Shown here one piece after another: positions 34,043 through 42,290 of a stretch of 64,000 nt of DNA (positions within the stretch are counted from its first letter, which is position 1; every line of letters begins with the position of its first letter). Under the pieces are notes generated by a model. It did not search any database and was not told where the DNA came from. It saw only the letters and a program-made list of their open reading frames with translations. The DNA comes from Streptomyces sp. WM4235 (GTDB lineage: Bacteria; Actinomycetota; Actinomycetes; Streptomycetales; Streptomycetaceae), in assembly GCF_001279725.1 (NCBI RefSeq), contig NZ_LGDE01000469.1:1-64000 (forward strand). The letters run 5' to 3'. The position numbers and the translations under genes are program-made.

Positions 34043-35215
34043 GTGCCCCAGAGACACTCCCTGGACGTCGTCGTCATCGGCGCCGGCGTCGTCGGCGCCG
34101 CGTGCGCGTACCACGCCGGCCGCGCCGGACTCTCCGTGGCCGTCGTGGACCGCGGCCCCGTGGCCGGCGGCACCACCGGCGCCGGCGAGGGCAACCTGCT
34201 CGTCTCCGACAAGGAGGCCGGGCCCGAACTCGACCTGGCCCTGCTGTCGGCGAGGCTGTGGCGCGAACTCGCCGAGGTCCTCCCGCACGCCGTGGAGTAC
34301 GAGGCCAAGGGCGGACTGGTCGTCGCACCGGACGACACCACCCTGAAGGCCCTGCGCGCCTTCGCCCGGGGCCAGCGCGGCGCCGGCGTCGACGCCGTCG
34401 AGGTGGGACCGGGGGAACTGCGCGACCTGGAACCCCATCTGGCCCCGGCGCAGGCGGGCGGCTTCCACTACCCGCAGGACGCCCAGGTCCACCCCGCGCA
34501 GGCGGCGGCGCGACTGCTCGCCGCCTCCGGCGCCCGGGTCCACCTCGGGGAGGAGGTCACCGGGCTCCTCACCGAGGGCGGCCGGGTGTGCGGGGTGCGC
34601 ACCGGTCGCCGGGAGCTGAGGGCGTCGGCCGTCGTCAACGCCGCCGGCACCTGGGGCGGGAGGATCGCCGAACTCGCCGGGACCACCCTGCCGGTGCTGC
34701 CGCGCCGCGGCTTCGTCCTGGTGACCGAGCCGCTGCCGAGGGTGGTCCGGCACAAGGTGTACGCCGCCGACTACATCGCGGACGTGGCCAGCGGCTCCGC
34801 GGCCCTCCAGTCCTCGGCCGTCGTCGAGGGCACCCCCTCGGGGCCGGTGCTCATCGGGGCGACCCGGGAGCGGGTCGGCTTCGAACGGGGCCTGTCCACA
34901 CGGGCGCTGCACCGGCTCGCCGCGCAGGCGGCCGCGCTGTTCCCGGTACTGGCCGACGTACGGGTGCTGCGGACCTACCACGGGTTCCGGCCCTACCTGC
35001 CCGACCACCTCCCGGCGATCGGCCCCGACCCCCGGGCCCCCGGGCTGCTGCACGCCTGCGGCCACGAGGGCGCCGGCATCGGCCTGGCGCCGGCCACCGG
35101 GCTGCTGATCGCCGCGGCCCTCACCGGGACCGAACCCCCGCTGGATCCGCGTCCGTTCCGCCCGGACCGGTTCGGCCCCCCGGCCACCGGCGAACCGAAG
35201 GAGACCAGGCGATGA
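34043..35215 (+). CDS. FAD-dependent D-amino acid/hydroxyproline dehydrogenase, DAO-type subunit
   Basis: A 390-residue DAO-fold flavoprotein: VVVIGAGVVGAACAYHAGRA dinucleotide motif, GTTGAGEGNLLVSDKE, and a C-terminal HACGHEGAGIGLAPATG. This is the catalytic subunit type of the multi-subunit D-hydroxyproline dehydrogenases, which oxidise cis-4-hydroxy-D-proline to a pyrroline-4-hydroxy-2-carboxylate. The genes for the 2Fe-2S and FAD/NAD-type subunits follow with overlaps. GTG 34043 is the only sensible start; no ribosome binding site is visible and the operator abuts it, so a leaderless or very short 5' UTR mRNA is likely. Confidence 0.88.
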   Translation: MPQRHSLDVVVIGAGVVGAACAYHAGRAGLSVAVVDRGPVAGGTTGAGEGNLLVSDKEAGPELDLALLSARLWRELAEVLPHAVEYEAKGGLVVAPDDTTLKALRAFARGQRGAGVDAVEVGPGELRDLEPHLAPAQAGGFHYPQDAQVHPAQAAARLLAASGARVHLGEEVTGLLTEGGRVCGVRTGRRELRASAVVNAAGTWGGRIAELAGTTLPVLPRRGFVLVTEPLPRVVRHKVYAADYIADVASGSAALQSSAVVEGTPSGPVLIGATRERVGFERGLSTRALHRLAAQAAALFPVLADVRVLRTYHGFRPYLPDHLPAIGPDPRAPGLLHACGHEGAGIGLAPATGLLIAAALTGTEPPLDPRPFRPDRFGPPATGEPKETRR

Positions 35216-35589
35216 CCGGCCCCACCGACCCCGACCGCCCGCCGCGCGGCCCCCTGCGCCGGCTGCTTCGCGGCCCCGCCCGGTCGCCCCGCGACCTGGT
35301 CGGCGGCGCGCCCCGGGCCACGTACGTCCTGCGCTTCGACGGCCGCGAACTGCCCGCGAGCGCGGGCCAGAGCATCGCCGCCGCCCTCTGGGGCGCGGGC
35401 GTCCTCGCCTGGCGCACCACCCGCGAGAACGGCGCGCCGCGCGGGGTGTTCTGCGGGATCGGGAGCTGCCACGACTGCCTCGTCACCGTCAACGGGCGCC
35501 CGAACCTGCGCGCCTGCCTGACCCCGGCCCGCCCCGGGGACACCGTCACCACCCAGGAAGGGACCGGCCGTGCCGAACTCGGCGTCTGA
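35212..35589 (+). CDS. 2Fe-2S ferredoxin-like subunit of the hydroxyproline dehydrogenase
   Basis: A 125-residue protein. After a Pro/Arg-rich N-terminus comes a Fer2_4-type fold (YVLRFDGRELPASAGQSIAAAL) with the plant-type cluster cysteines in GVFCGIGSCHDCLVTV and a fourth in NLRAC. The length and domain match the small subunit (SoxA/HcnA-like) of three-component proline/hydroxyproline dehydrogenases. It starts inside the previous stop (ATGA) and overlaps the next start by 20 bases. Confidence 0.88.
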   Translation: MTGPTDPDRPPRGPLRRLLRGPARSPRDLVGGAPRATYVLRFDGRELPASAGQSIAAALWGAGVLAWRTTRENGAPRGVFCGIGSCHDCLVTVNGRPNLRACLTPARPGDTVTTQEGTGRAELGV

Positions 35590-36970
35590 CGGCGTGCCGT
35601 GCGACCTCGCCGTCGTCGGAGCGGGCCCCGCCGGGCTCGCCGCCGCCGTCACGGCCGCCGACCTCGGGCTGAACGTCACCCTGCTGGACGCGGGGGAGCG
35701 GCCGGGCGGCCAGTACTACCGCCGCCCCGCACCCGCCCTCGGCGCGGCCCGCCCCGAGGTCCTGCACCACGACTGGGCCGCCTTCGCCACCCGCGAGGCC
35801 GCCCTGCGCGCCCACGCGTCGGCGGGCCGGATCACCCACCTCCCGCTCCACCACGTGTGGACCGTCGTCCCCGCCGGAGCCGGCCTGCTGCTGCACGCCG
35901 TCGCCGGCCCCGAGGAGGAGGCCGTCGCCGTACCCGCCCGCGCCGTGCTCCTCGCCACCGGCGCCTTCGAGCGTCAACTGCCCTTCCCCGGCTGGACACT
36001 GCCCGGGGTGATCGGGGCCGGCGGCGCGCAGGCCATGCTCAAGGGCGGGCTCGTGCTGCCGGGCCGGCGCATCGTCGTCGCCGGGAGCGGGCCGCTGCTG
36101 CTCGCCGTGGCCGGGTCCCTCGCGGCGGCCGGCGCCACCGTCGCGGCGGTGGTGGAGGCCGCCGCGTACACCGCGTACGCCGGCCGGCTCCCCGCCCTGC
36201 TGCGCAACCCCGGCAAGCTCGGCGAGGCCGCCACGTACGGCGGGGCCCTGCTGCGGCACGGGATCCGCCTGCTCACCCGGCACGCCGTCACCGAGGCGCA
36301 CGGCGCCGACCGGGTCGAGGCGGTGACCGTGGCCCGACTCGACCGGCAGTGGCGGCCGGTGCCCGGCACCGGCCGCCGCGTCCCCTGCGACGCCCTCGCC
36401 GTGGGCCACGGGCTGGTGCCGCAACTGGAACTGGCCACCGGGCTGGGCTGCGCCACCCGACTCGGGGCGGACGGCGCCGTCGCCCTGGAGGTGGACGCGC
36501 GCCAGCGGACCTCCGTGCCCGGCGTCTGGTCGGCGGGGGAGACCGGAGGCATCGGCGGCGCCCGACTGGCCCTGGTGGAAGGGGAGATCGCGGCCCACAC
36601 GATCGCCGGTCGGCCCGTCCCCGCCGCGCTCGGCCGACAGCGTGCGCGGCTGCGCGCGTTCGCCGAGGCGATGGGCGCGGCCCACCGTCCGGGGGCGGGG
36701 TGGACCGGATGGCTGCGGGAGGACACCGAGGTGTGCCGCTGCGAGGAGGTCCCCGTCGGCCCGATCCGCGAGGCGGTGCGCGACCTGGGCGCGCGGGACG
36801 CCCGTACCGTCAAACTGCTCACCCGGGCGGGCATGGGCTGGTGTCAGGGCCGGATGTGCGGCCCGGCCGTCGCCGCCCTCGCGGGGCGGGACCCGGACCC
36901 GGACCGCAGGCCCCTGTCCTGCCCGGTTCCGCTGCGCCGGCTCGCCGAACTGCCCGCCGAGGAAAGCTGA
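35570..36970 (+). CDS. FAD/NAD(P)-type oxidoreductase subunit with C-terminal BFD-like Fe-S domain
   Basis: A 466-residue pyridine-nucleotide-disulfide-type flavoprotein: VVGAGPAGLAAAVTAADLG, GAFERQLPFPGWTLPGV, a second GSGPLLLAVAGSLAAAG fold and a VWSAGETGGIGGARLA block. The C-terminus carries a Fer2_BFD-type cysteine set (VCRCEEVPVG and GWCQGRMCGP), probably another 2Fe-2S centre. It would pass electrons from the DAO-type subunit to the respiratory chain. GTG at 35570 has AGGAAGGGA upstream. Confidence 0.87.
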   Translation: MPNSASDGVPCDLAVVGAGPAGLAAAVTAADLGLNVTLLDAGERPGGQYYRRPAPALGAARPEVLHHDWAAFATREAALRAHASAGRITHLPLHHVWTVVPAGAGLLLHAVAGPEEEAVAVPARAVLLATGAFERQLPFPGWTLPGVIGAGGAQAMLKGGLVLPGRRIVVAGSGPLLLAVAGSLAAAGATVAAVVEAAAYTAYAGRLPALLRNPGKLGEAATYGGALLRHGIRLLTRHAVTEAHGADRVEAVTVARLDRQWRPVPGTGRRVPCDALAVGHGLVPQLELATGLGCATRLGADGAVALEVDARQRTSVPGVWSAGETGGIGGARLALVEGEIAAHTIAGRPVPAALGRQRARLRAFAEAMGAAHRPGAGWTGWLREDTEVCRCEEVPVGPIREAVRDLGARDARTVKLLTRAGMGWCQGRMCGPAVAALAGRDPDPDRRPLSCPVPLRRLAELPAEES

Positions 36971-37020
36971 TCGATCCCGATCCGGGATCCCGGGACCCTT
37001 GTGGGCTTCCTGCGCCCACT

Positions 37021-37036
37021 AGTAAAATGTCACACA
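37021..37036 (+). promoter_or_regulatory. Candidate GntR operator and promoter before the deaminase/epimerase operon
   Basis: AGTAAAATGTCACACA. It overlaps a plausible promoter: TTGTGG at 36999-37004 and TAAAAT at 37023-37028, spaced by 18. Lies 19 bases before the start of the next gene. Confidence 0.68.
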
Positions 37037-37054
37037 CCACTCTAGGGAGCTCTC

Positions 37055-37972
37055 ATGACCCACGCGCACACCCCCGCGCCCGCCCGCACCCGCCCCTGGC
37101 ACGGAATCATGGTCGCCACCGCACTGCCCCTGCGCGACGACCTGACCGTCGACCACGACGCCTACGCCGAACACGTGGCCTGGCTGATCGCCAACGGCTG
37201 CGACGGCGTCGTCCCCAACGGCTCCCTCGGGGAGTACCAGACCCTCACCGACGAGGAGCGGGCCCGGGTCGTCCGTACGGCCGTCGAGGCGGCCGGCGAC
37301 GGCGAGCGGGTCATGCCCGGCGTCGCCGCCTACGGCAGCGCCGAGGCCCGCCGCTGGGCCGACCAGGCCGCCGAGGCGGGCGCGGGCTCCGTCCTGCTGC
37401 TGCCCCCCAACGCCTTCCGCGCCGACGAGCGGACCGTACGGGAGCACTACGCCCAGGTCGCCCGCGCGGGCCTGCCCGTCGTGGCCTACAACAACCCCAT
37501 CGACACCAAGGTGGACCTGACCCCGGCCCTGCTGGCCCGGCTGCACGCCGACGGCAGCATCGTCGCCGTCAAGGAGTTCTCCGGCGACGTCCGCCGCGCC
37601 TACGAGATCGCGGAACTCGCCCCCGGACTCGACCTGCTCGTCGGAGCCGACGACGTGCTCCTCGAACTCGCCCTCGCCGGGGCCGTCGGCTGGATCGCCG
37701 GCTACCCCAACGCCCTGCCGCGCTCCTGCGCCACCCTCTACCGGGCCGCCGTCGCGGGTGACCTCGACACCGCGTTGCCGCTCTACAAGTCCCTGCACAG
37801 CCTGCTGCGTTGGGACTCCAAGACCGAGTTCGTCCAGGCCATCAAACTCTCCATGGACCTGGCCGGACGCCCCGGAGGCGCCACCCGCCCGCCCCGCTTC
37901 CCGCTGACCGGCGAGACCGAGGCGGCGGTCCGGGCCGCCACCGAGAAGGCCCTCGCCGAAGGCCTCAACTAG
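37055..37972 (+). CDS. DHDPS-family 1-pyrroline-4-hydroxy-2-carboxylate deaminase (candidate)
   Basis: A 305-residue (beta/alpha)8 aldolase-class protein. The Schiff-base lysine is Lys173 in IVAVKEFSGD, and the partner tyrosine is Tyr145 in VVAYNNPID; the substrate loop reads GVVPNGSLGEYQTLT. Dihydrodipicolinate synthase paralogues in hydroxyproline clusters deaminate pyrroline-4-hydroxy-2-carboxylate to alpha-ketoglutarate semialdehyde. It heads an operon with two proline racemase homologues. Function is inferred from neighbours; the fold is certain. Confidence 0.85.
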   Translation: MTHAHTPAPARTRPWHGIMVATALPLRDDLTVDHDAYAEHVAWLIANGCDGVVPNGSLGEYQTLTDEERARVVRTAVEAAGDGERVMPGVAAYGSAEARRWADQAAEAGAGSVLLLPPNAFRADERTVREHYAQVARAGLPVVAYNNPIDTKVDLTPALLARLHADGSIVAVKEFSGDVRRAYEIAELAPGLDLLVGADDVLLELALAGAVGWIAGYPNALPRSCATLYRAAVAGDLDTALPLYKSLHSLLRWDSKTEFVQAIKLSMDLAGRPGGATRPPRFPLTGETEAAVRAATEKALAEGLN

Positions 37973-37989
37973 CCCCCGGAGGAGTCCAC

Positions 37990-38994
37990 ATGCGTACGCG
38001 ACACATCTACCACGCGGTCGATTCGCACACCGAGGGCATGCCGACCCGGGTGATCACCGGCGGGGTCGGGGTGATCCCCGGAGCCACGATGGCGCAGAAG
38101 CGGCTGCACTTCATCGAGCACCTCGACCACGTCCGCACGCTGCTCATGTACGAGCCGCGCGGCCACTCCGCGATGAGCGGCGCGATCCTCCAGCCCCCCA
38201 CCCGACCCGACGCCGACTTCGGCGTGCTCTACATCGAGGTGTCGGGCCTGCTCCCCATGTGCGGACACGGCACCATCGGGGTGGCCACGGTGCTCGTCGA
38301 AACCGGCATGGTGCCGGTCGTCGAACCGGTCACCACCGTCCGCCTCGACACCCCGGCCGGGCTGGTGAGCGTGGACGTCCTGGTCGAGGACGGCGCCGCC
38401 CTGTCCGCCACCTTCACCAACGTCCCCGCCTTCGCCGTCGGCCTCGACCGCAAGGTCGAGGTCCCCGGCTTCGGCACCGTCACCCACGACCTCGCCTACG
38501 GCGGCAACTTCTACGCCTTCGTCGAACTCGACGCCCTCGGGCTGCCCTTCGACCGCGCCCGCGGCGACGAACTGCTCGCCGCCGGGCTCGCCGTCATGGA
38601 CGCCGTCAACGCCTCGGACGACCGGCCCGTCCACCCCGAGGACCCCTCCATCGCCGGCGTCAAACACGTCTACCTCGCCGCCCCCGGATCCGACGCCCGC
38701 CGCTCCCGCCACGCCATGGCCATCCACCCCGGCTGGTTCGACCGCTCGCCCTGCGGTACGGGCACCAGCGCGCGCATGGCCCAACTGCACGCCCGCGGCC
38801 TGCTGGAACAGGGCGCGGACTTCGTCAACGAGTCCTTCATCGGCACCGAGTTCACCGGCCGGCTGATCGGGGAGACCACCGTCGGCGGACTCCCGGCGGT
38901 CGTCCCCACCGTCACCGGCAGGGCGTGGATCACGGGCACCGCCCAGTACTTCCTCGACCCGTCCGACCCCTTCCCCGGAGGGTTCCTCCTGTGA
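37990..38994 (+). CDS. Proline racemase / 4-hydroxyproline 2-epimerase family enzyme 1
   Basis: A 334-residue two-lobed PLP-independent epimerase. Both catalytic cysteines are present: Cys91 in LLPMCGHGTIGVA and Cys255 in DRSPCGTGTSARMA. It would interconvert trans-4-hydroxy-L-proline and cis-4-hydroxy-D-proline, the substrate of the dehydrogenase at 34043-36970. ATG 37990 has GGAGGAG just upstream. Its stop overlaps the GTG of the paralogue. Proline racemase activity cannot be excluded by sequence. Confidence 0.9.
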   Translation: MRTRHIYHAVDSHTEGMPTRVITGGVGVIPGATMAQKRLHFIEHLDHVRTLLMYEPRGHSAMSGAILQPPTRPDADFGVLYIEVSGLLPMCGHGTIGVATVLVETGMVPVVEPVTTVRLDTPAGLVSVDVLVEDGAALSATFTNVPAFAVGLDRKVEVPGFGTVTHDLAYGGNFYAFVELDALGLPFDRARGDELLAAGLAVMDAVNASDDRPVHPEDPSIAGVKHVYLAAPGSDARRSRHAMAIHPGWFDRSPCGTGTSARMAQLHARGLLEQGADFVNESFIGTEFTGRLIGETTVGGLPAVVPTVTGRAWITGTAQYFLDPSDPFPGGFLL

Positions 38995-40028
38995 CCAACG
39001 CGCCCCGCCCGGTCCACGCCGTCGACTACCACACCGCCGGCGAACCCTTCCGCATCGTCTGCGACGGCCTCCCCCCGATCCCCGGGGACACCGTCGCCGA
39101 GCGCTGCGCCACCGCCATCGGGCCCGGCGGCTCCGGGACGGCCCCGCGCCGGGGCGCGCTGGACGACGTACGGCGTCTGCTGGTGCGGGAACCGCGCGGC
39201 CACGCGGGCATGTACGGCGGGTTCGTGGTGCCCCCGGACGACGACGGCGCCCACTTCGGGGTGCTGTTCTGGCACAAGGACGGCTACTCCACGGCCTGCG
39301 GGCACGGCGCCATGGCCCTCGGCGCCTGGGCCGTGGACAGCGGCCGGGTCCCCGCCCCGGACACCGGTGACGCACAGGTCCGCATCGACGTGCCCTCCGG
39401 ACGGGTCGCCGTCACCGTGCACCGCGAGGCGGCCCGCACCACCGGGATCACCTTCCGCAACGTCCCGGCCCGGATCGGCGCCCGCAAGGTCCCGGTGGCC
39501 ACCACCCTGGGCCCGGTCGAGGTGGACCTCGCGCACGCCGGCGCCTGCTACGCCACCGTCCGGGCGCGCGACCTCGGGCTGGACGTCTCCCGCGCGGCGC
39601 TGCCCGAACTGGTCCGCGCCGGGCGGGAGATCAGAGCCGCCCTCGCCGGCCACCCCGGTACCTGGCACCCCGACGGACCGCTGCTCTCCGGGGTGTACGG
39701 GGTGATCCTCCACGAGGAGCTGCCCGACACCCCCCGCGGGCCGCACCAGCGCAACGTCACCGTCTTCGCCGACGGGCAGGTCGACCGCTCGCCCTGCGGC
39801 TCCGGGACCTCGGCCCGGCTCGCGCTGCTGGCCGAGGACGGGCGGCTGGGCCCGGGGGAGGAACTGCTCCACGAATCGGTCCTGGGAACGCTGTTCACCG
39901 GCCGGCTGCTGCCCGGTACCGCCCCCGACGCCCCGGTCACCGAGGTCACCGGCACCGCCCACCGCACCGGCGAGCACACCTTCACCGTCGACCCGCACGA
40001 CGACCTGGGTACCGGGTTCCTGCTGTGA
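38991..40028 (+). CDS. Proline racemase family enzyme 2 (epimerase or 3-hydroxyproline dehydratase)
   Basis: A 345-residue paralogue, clearly diverged from its neighbour (VHAVDYHTAGEPFRIVCDG opening). Catalytic positions: Cys103 in STACGHGAMALG and Cys269 in DRSPCGSGTSARLA. Trans-3-hydroxy-L-proline dehydratases usually keep only the first cysteine and have Thr at the second, so the residues favour an epimerase. The following gene encodes a pyrroline-2-carboxylate reductase-like protein, the normal partner of the dehydratase. Start GTG overlaps the previous stop. Confidence 0.85.
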   Translation: MTNAPRPVHAVDYHTAGEPFRIVCDGLPPIPGDTVAERCATAIGPGGSGTAPRRGALDDVRRLLVREPRGHAGMYGGFVVPPDDDGAHFGVLFWHKDGYSTACGHGAMALGAWAVDSGRVPAPDTGDAQVRIDVPSGRVAVTVHREAARTTGITFRNVPARIGARKVPVATTLGPVEVDLAHAGACYATVRARDLGLDVSRAALPELVRAGREIRAALAGHPGTWHPDGPLLSGVYGVILHEELPDTPRGPHQRNVTVFADGQVDRSPCGSGTSARLALLAEDGRLGPGEELLHESVLGTLFTGRLLPGTAPDAPVTEVTGTAHRTGEHTFTVDPHDDLGTGFLL

Positions 40029-40969
40029 TCCCCCAGTGGTCCGCCGCGCGGATGGCCGCGCTCCTCACCCCGACCGGGGCGGCCGACGCCCTCGCCGACG
40101 CGCTGCGGGCCGGGCTCGACCCCGAGGCCTGCCCGCCCCGCACCGCCCTGCCCGTGCCCGGCGGGGAACTGCTGCTGATGCCGGCCGCGTTCGGGGGGTA
40201 CGCCGGCGTGAAGGTCGCCGGGGTGGCCCCCGGGAACCCCGCGCGCGGCCTGCCCCGGATCACCGGCTCGTACCTGCTCCTCGACGGGCCCACACTGAGC
40301 CCGCTCGCCCTCTTCGACGGGGCCGCGCTGACCGCCCTGCGCACCCCGGCGGTGTCGGCGCTCGCGCTGCGATACCTGGCCCGGGGGGAGAGGCCACCGA
40401 GCATGGTCCTCTTCGGGTCGGGTCCGCAGGCGTACGGACACCTCGAAGCCGTCCTCGCCGAGCGGGGGACGGCGGACGTCGTGGTGGTGGCCCGCGACCC
40501 GGCCGGCGCCGCGAAACTGGTCGCGCACGCCCGCTCCCTCGGGGTCACGGCCCGGCCTGGCACGGCGTCCGCGGTGGCGGAGGCCGACCTGATCGTCTGC
40601 TGCACCACGGCCCGCGCACCCCTCTTCGACGGCCGGCTCGTCGCCCCGGGCGCCACCGTCGTCGCCGTGGGCTCCCACGAACCGGACGCCCGGGAGACCG
40701 ACAGCGCCCTGGTACGGCGCGCGGTCGTGTACGTGGAGTCGCGCGCGGCGGCCCTGCGCGAGGCGGGGGACCTGCTGATCCCGGAGGCGGAAGGCCTCCT
40801 GGGGCCCGGCCACGTCGCGGGCACCCTGGCCGACCTGGTCGCGGGACGCGTCCCGCCGCCGGGGCGGGCGGATGCCCCGCGACTCTTCAAGAGCGTGGGC
40901 ATGGCCTGGGAGGATCTCGCCGTGGCGGTCGCCCTGTACCGGGCCGCCGGGGCGAGTGGCGCAACGTGA
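40025..40969 (+). CDS. Ornithine cyclodeaminase/mu-crystallin family, delta1-pyrroline-2-carboxylate reductase candidate
   Basis: A 314-residue NAD(P)-binding protein. Visible: YAGVKVAGVAPGN, the GAALTALRTPAVSALALRYL helix, and the Rossmann motif VLFGSGPQAYGHL. Family members reduce pyrroline-2-carboxylate to L-proline in 3-hydroxyproline breakdown, or cyclise ornithine. Context in a hydroxyproline operon favours the reductase. GTG start overlaps the upstream stop (GTGA). A GntR operator-like element overlaps its own stop codon. Confidence 0.82.
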   Translation: MIPQWSAARMAALLTPTGAADALADALRAGLDPEACPPRTALPVPGGELLLMPAAFGGYAGVKVAGVAPGNPARGLPRITGSYLLLDGPTLSPLALFDGAALTALRTPAVSALALRYLARGERPPSMVLFGSGPQAYGHLEAVLAERGTADVVVVARDPAGAAKLVAHARSLGVTARPGTASAVAEADLIVCCTTARAPLFDGRLVAPGATVVAVGSHEPDARETDSALVRRAVVYVESRAAALREAGDLLIPEAEGLLGPGHVAGTLADLVAGRVPPPGRADAPRLFKSVGMAWEDLAVAVALYRAAGASGAT

Positions 40970-40978
40970 CATTGTACG
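40963..40978 (-). promoter_or_regulatory. Candidate autoregulatory operator of the GntR gene
   Basis: On the minus strand CGTACAATGTCACGTT, matching the TAnnATGTYAC element. It spans the stop of the preceding gene and lies about 46 bases before the GntR start. Confidence 0.6.
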
Positions 40979-41023
40979 CTGGCCTCTGCTCGCCGCTGGT
41001 GTAGTGGTCTCGGAGGAAACGCA

Positions 41024-41734
41024 ATGGGTGACCTGAAGCAGCACAGTCTCATCAAGGCCCAGGAACGACTTCGGGACCAGGTCGGCCATGCCCTGCGAGC
41101 AGCCCTGATAGCGGGTGAACTGCGCCCCGGGAGCGTGTACTCCGCCCCCGGCCTCGCCGCCGAGCTGGGCGTCTCGGCCACCCCGGTGCGCGAGGCCATG
41201 CTCGACCTGGCCCGCGAGGGGCTGGTGGAACCGGTCCGCAACAAGGGCTTCCGGATCACCGAGGTCAGCGAACGCGACCTCGACCAGTACACCGAACTCC
41301 GCACGATGATCGAGGTGCCGACCATCGGCCGGATCACCGAGATCGCCACCCCCGAGAGGCTGGAGGCGCTGCGCCCCGTCGCGTTGGAGATCGTCACCAG
41401 CGCCCGGGAGCACAACCTCATCGGCTACCTGGAGGCGGACCGTCGCTTCCACCTGGGTCTGCTGGCCCTCTCCGGCAACGACCGCCTCGTCGAGACGGTC
41501 GGCGACCTGCGCAAGCGCTCCCGGCTCTACGGCCTGACCGGCCTGGACGAGGCCGGGAAGCTGGTGTCCTCCGCCGAGGAACACATCGAGCTGCTCGACC
41601 TGATGATCAGCGGCGACGCCGAGGCCGCCCAGGCGTGCATGGTCCGCCACCTCGGCCACGTGCGTTCCCTCTGGGCGCAGCGCCGCGACGAGCCGGTGGG
41701 ACGCACGCCGGGCCGGCTCGGCTCCGGCGTCTGA
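41024..41734 (+). CDS. GntR-family transcriptional regulator with FCD ligand domain
   Basis: A 236-residue regulator. N-terminal winged helix: LRAALIAGELRPGSVYSAPG, LAAELGVSATPVREAMLDLA, REGLVEPVRNKGFRI. The C-terminal FCD domain has the metal-binding Asp/His pattern (LEADRRFHLGLL, AEEHIELLDLM, VRHLGHV). Probably a repressor of the surrounding hydroxyproline and collagen genes, released by a hydroxyproline-derived ligand. GGAGG sits ahead of ATG 41024. The element at 40963-40978 suggests self-regulation. Confidence 0.92.
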   Translation: MGDLKQHSLIKAQERLRDQVGHALRAALIAGELRPGSVYSAPGLAAELGVSATPVREAMLDLAREGLVEPVRNKGFRITEVSERDLDQYTELRTMIEVPTIGRITEIATPERLEALRPVALEIVTSAREHNLIGYLEADRRFHLGLLALSGNDRLVETVGDLRKRSRLYGLTGLDEAGKLVSSAEEHIELLDLMISGDAEAAQACMVRHLGHVRSLWAQRRDEPVGRTPGRLGSGV

Positions 41735-41746
41735 GGCGGCCCCGCG

Positions 41747-41767
41747 CGGGCCGGTGCTCCCGGCCCG
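41747..41767. terminator. Hairpin between convergent genes
   Basis: CGGGCCGG (41747-41754) pairs with CCGGCCCG (41760-41767) around a five-base loop, between the GntR gene and the minus-strand zinc-ribbon gene. Confidence 0.55.
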
Positions 41768-41773
41768 TCGGGG

Positions 41774-42031
41774 TCAGAGGCGTGAGCCGCCGCCGGTGAC
41801 CCGGCTCCACAGGGAGCGGGTGGCACCGAAGCCGCTCTCGTGCGCCCAGACGTGGGTGCAGGCCGGGCACTGGAGGTGGAGCAGGCTCCCGTTGTTGGAG
41901 AGCAGGTAGCGCCAGTGGGCGGAACACGTCCGCCGCTCCCCGCACGGCGCGCAGTCGCGGTCGTCCGCGCAGCTCGGGCAGGGCACCCAGGCGCGGCGTC
42001 CGGGATCCGCCTGCGGGTCAAGCGGAAGCAC
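41774..42031 (-). CDS. Small cysteine-rich zinc-ribbon-like protein
   Basis: An 85-residue protein not obvious from long open frames. The GTG at 42031 overlaps the stop of the DUF6400-like gene, giving MLPLDPQADPGRRAWVPCPS. It carries several metal-binding pairs: CPSC, CAPC, a CSAHW stretch and CPAC in HLQCPACTHVW. These look like one or two zinc ribbons, so a nucleic-acid- or protein-binding role is possible. No family name recognised. Translational coupling to the upstream small gene is likely. Confidence 0.62.
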   Translation of the reverse strand: MLPLDPQADPGRRAWVPCPSCADDRDCAPCGERRTCSAHWRYLLSNNGSLLHLQCPACTHVWAHESGFGATRSLWSRVTGGGSRL

Positions 42032-42290
42032 GGCCGCCCCCGCGCGGGGAGAGCACGCCGGCGGCGACGAGCCGGTCGTGCACGCGCTGCTGCTCCTCGT
42101 CGAGGCCGGAGTACAGCAGGTCGTACGCCGCCTCCTCGCCGCGGAGCACCTCGACGGGATCCCAGTCGTCGCCGAGGGCGTCCAGAACGTGGGCCCGCCG
42201 GAGCACCTCGTGCGCGGTGAGGTCGACGTCGAATCCGACGAGCGCCGGGTCGGTCGGGCCGGTGGTGGGGGTGGGGTCATGTGGGGGCAT
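42018..42290 (-). CDS. Small DUF6400-like protein
   Basis: A 90-residue acidic helical protein: FDVDLTAHEVLRRAHVLDAL, then DWDPVEVLRGEEAAYDLLYS, then GLDEEQQRVHDRLVAAGVL. This matches the short Streptomyces DUF6400 family as I recall it. The ATG at 42290 removes an unlikely Arg-rich extension of the longer open frame. The end overlaps the start of the zinc-ribbon gene, so the two may be a functional pair. Function unknown. Confidence 0.6.
   Translation of the reverse strand: MPPHDPTPTTGPTDPALVGFDVDLTAHEVLRRAHVLDALGDDWDPVEVLRGEEAAYDLLYSGLDEEQQRVHDRLVAAGVLSPRGGGRASA

Noticed and set aside
38991..40028. Firm annotation as trans-3-hydroxy-L-proline dehydratase
   Set aside because: The second active-site residue is Cys rather than Thr, so epimerase activity is at least as likely.
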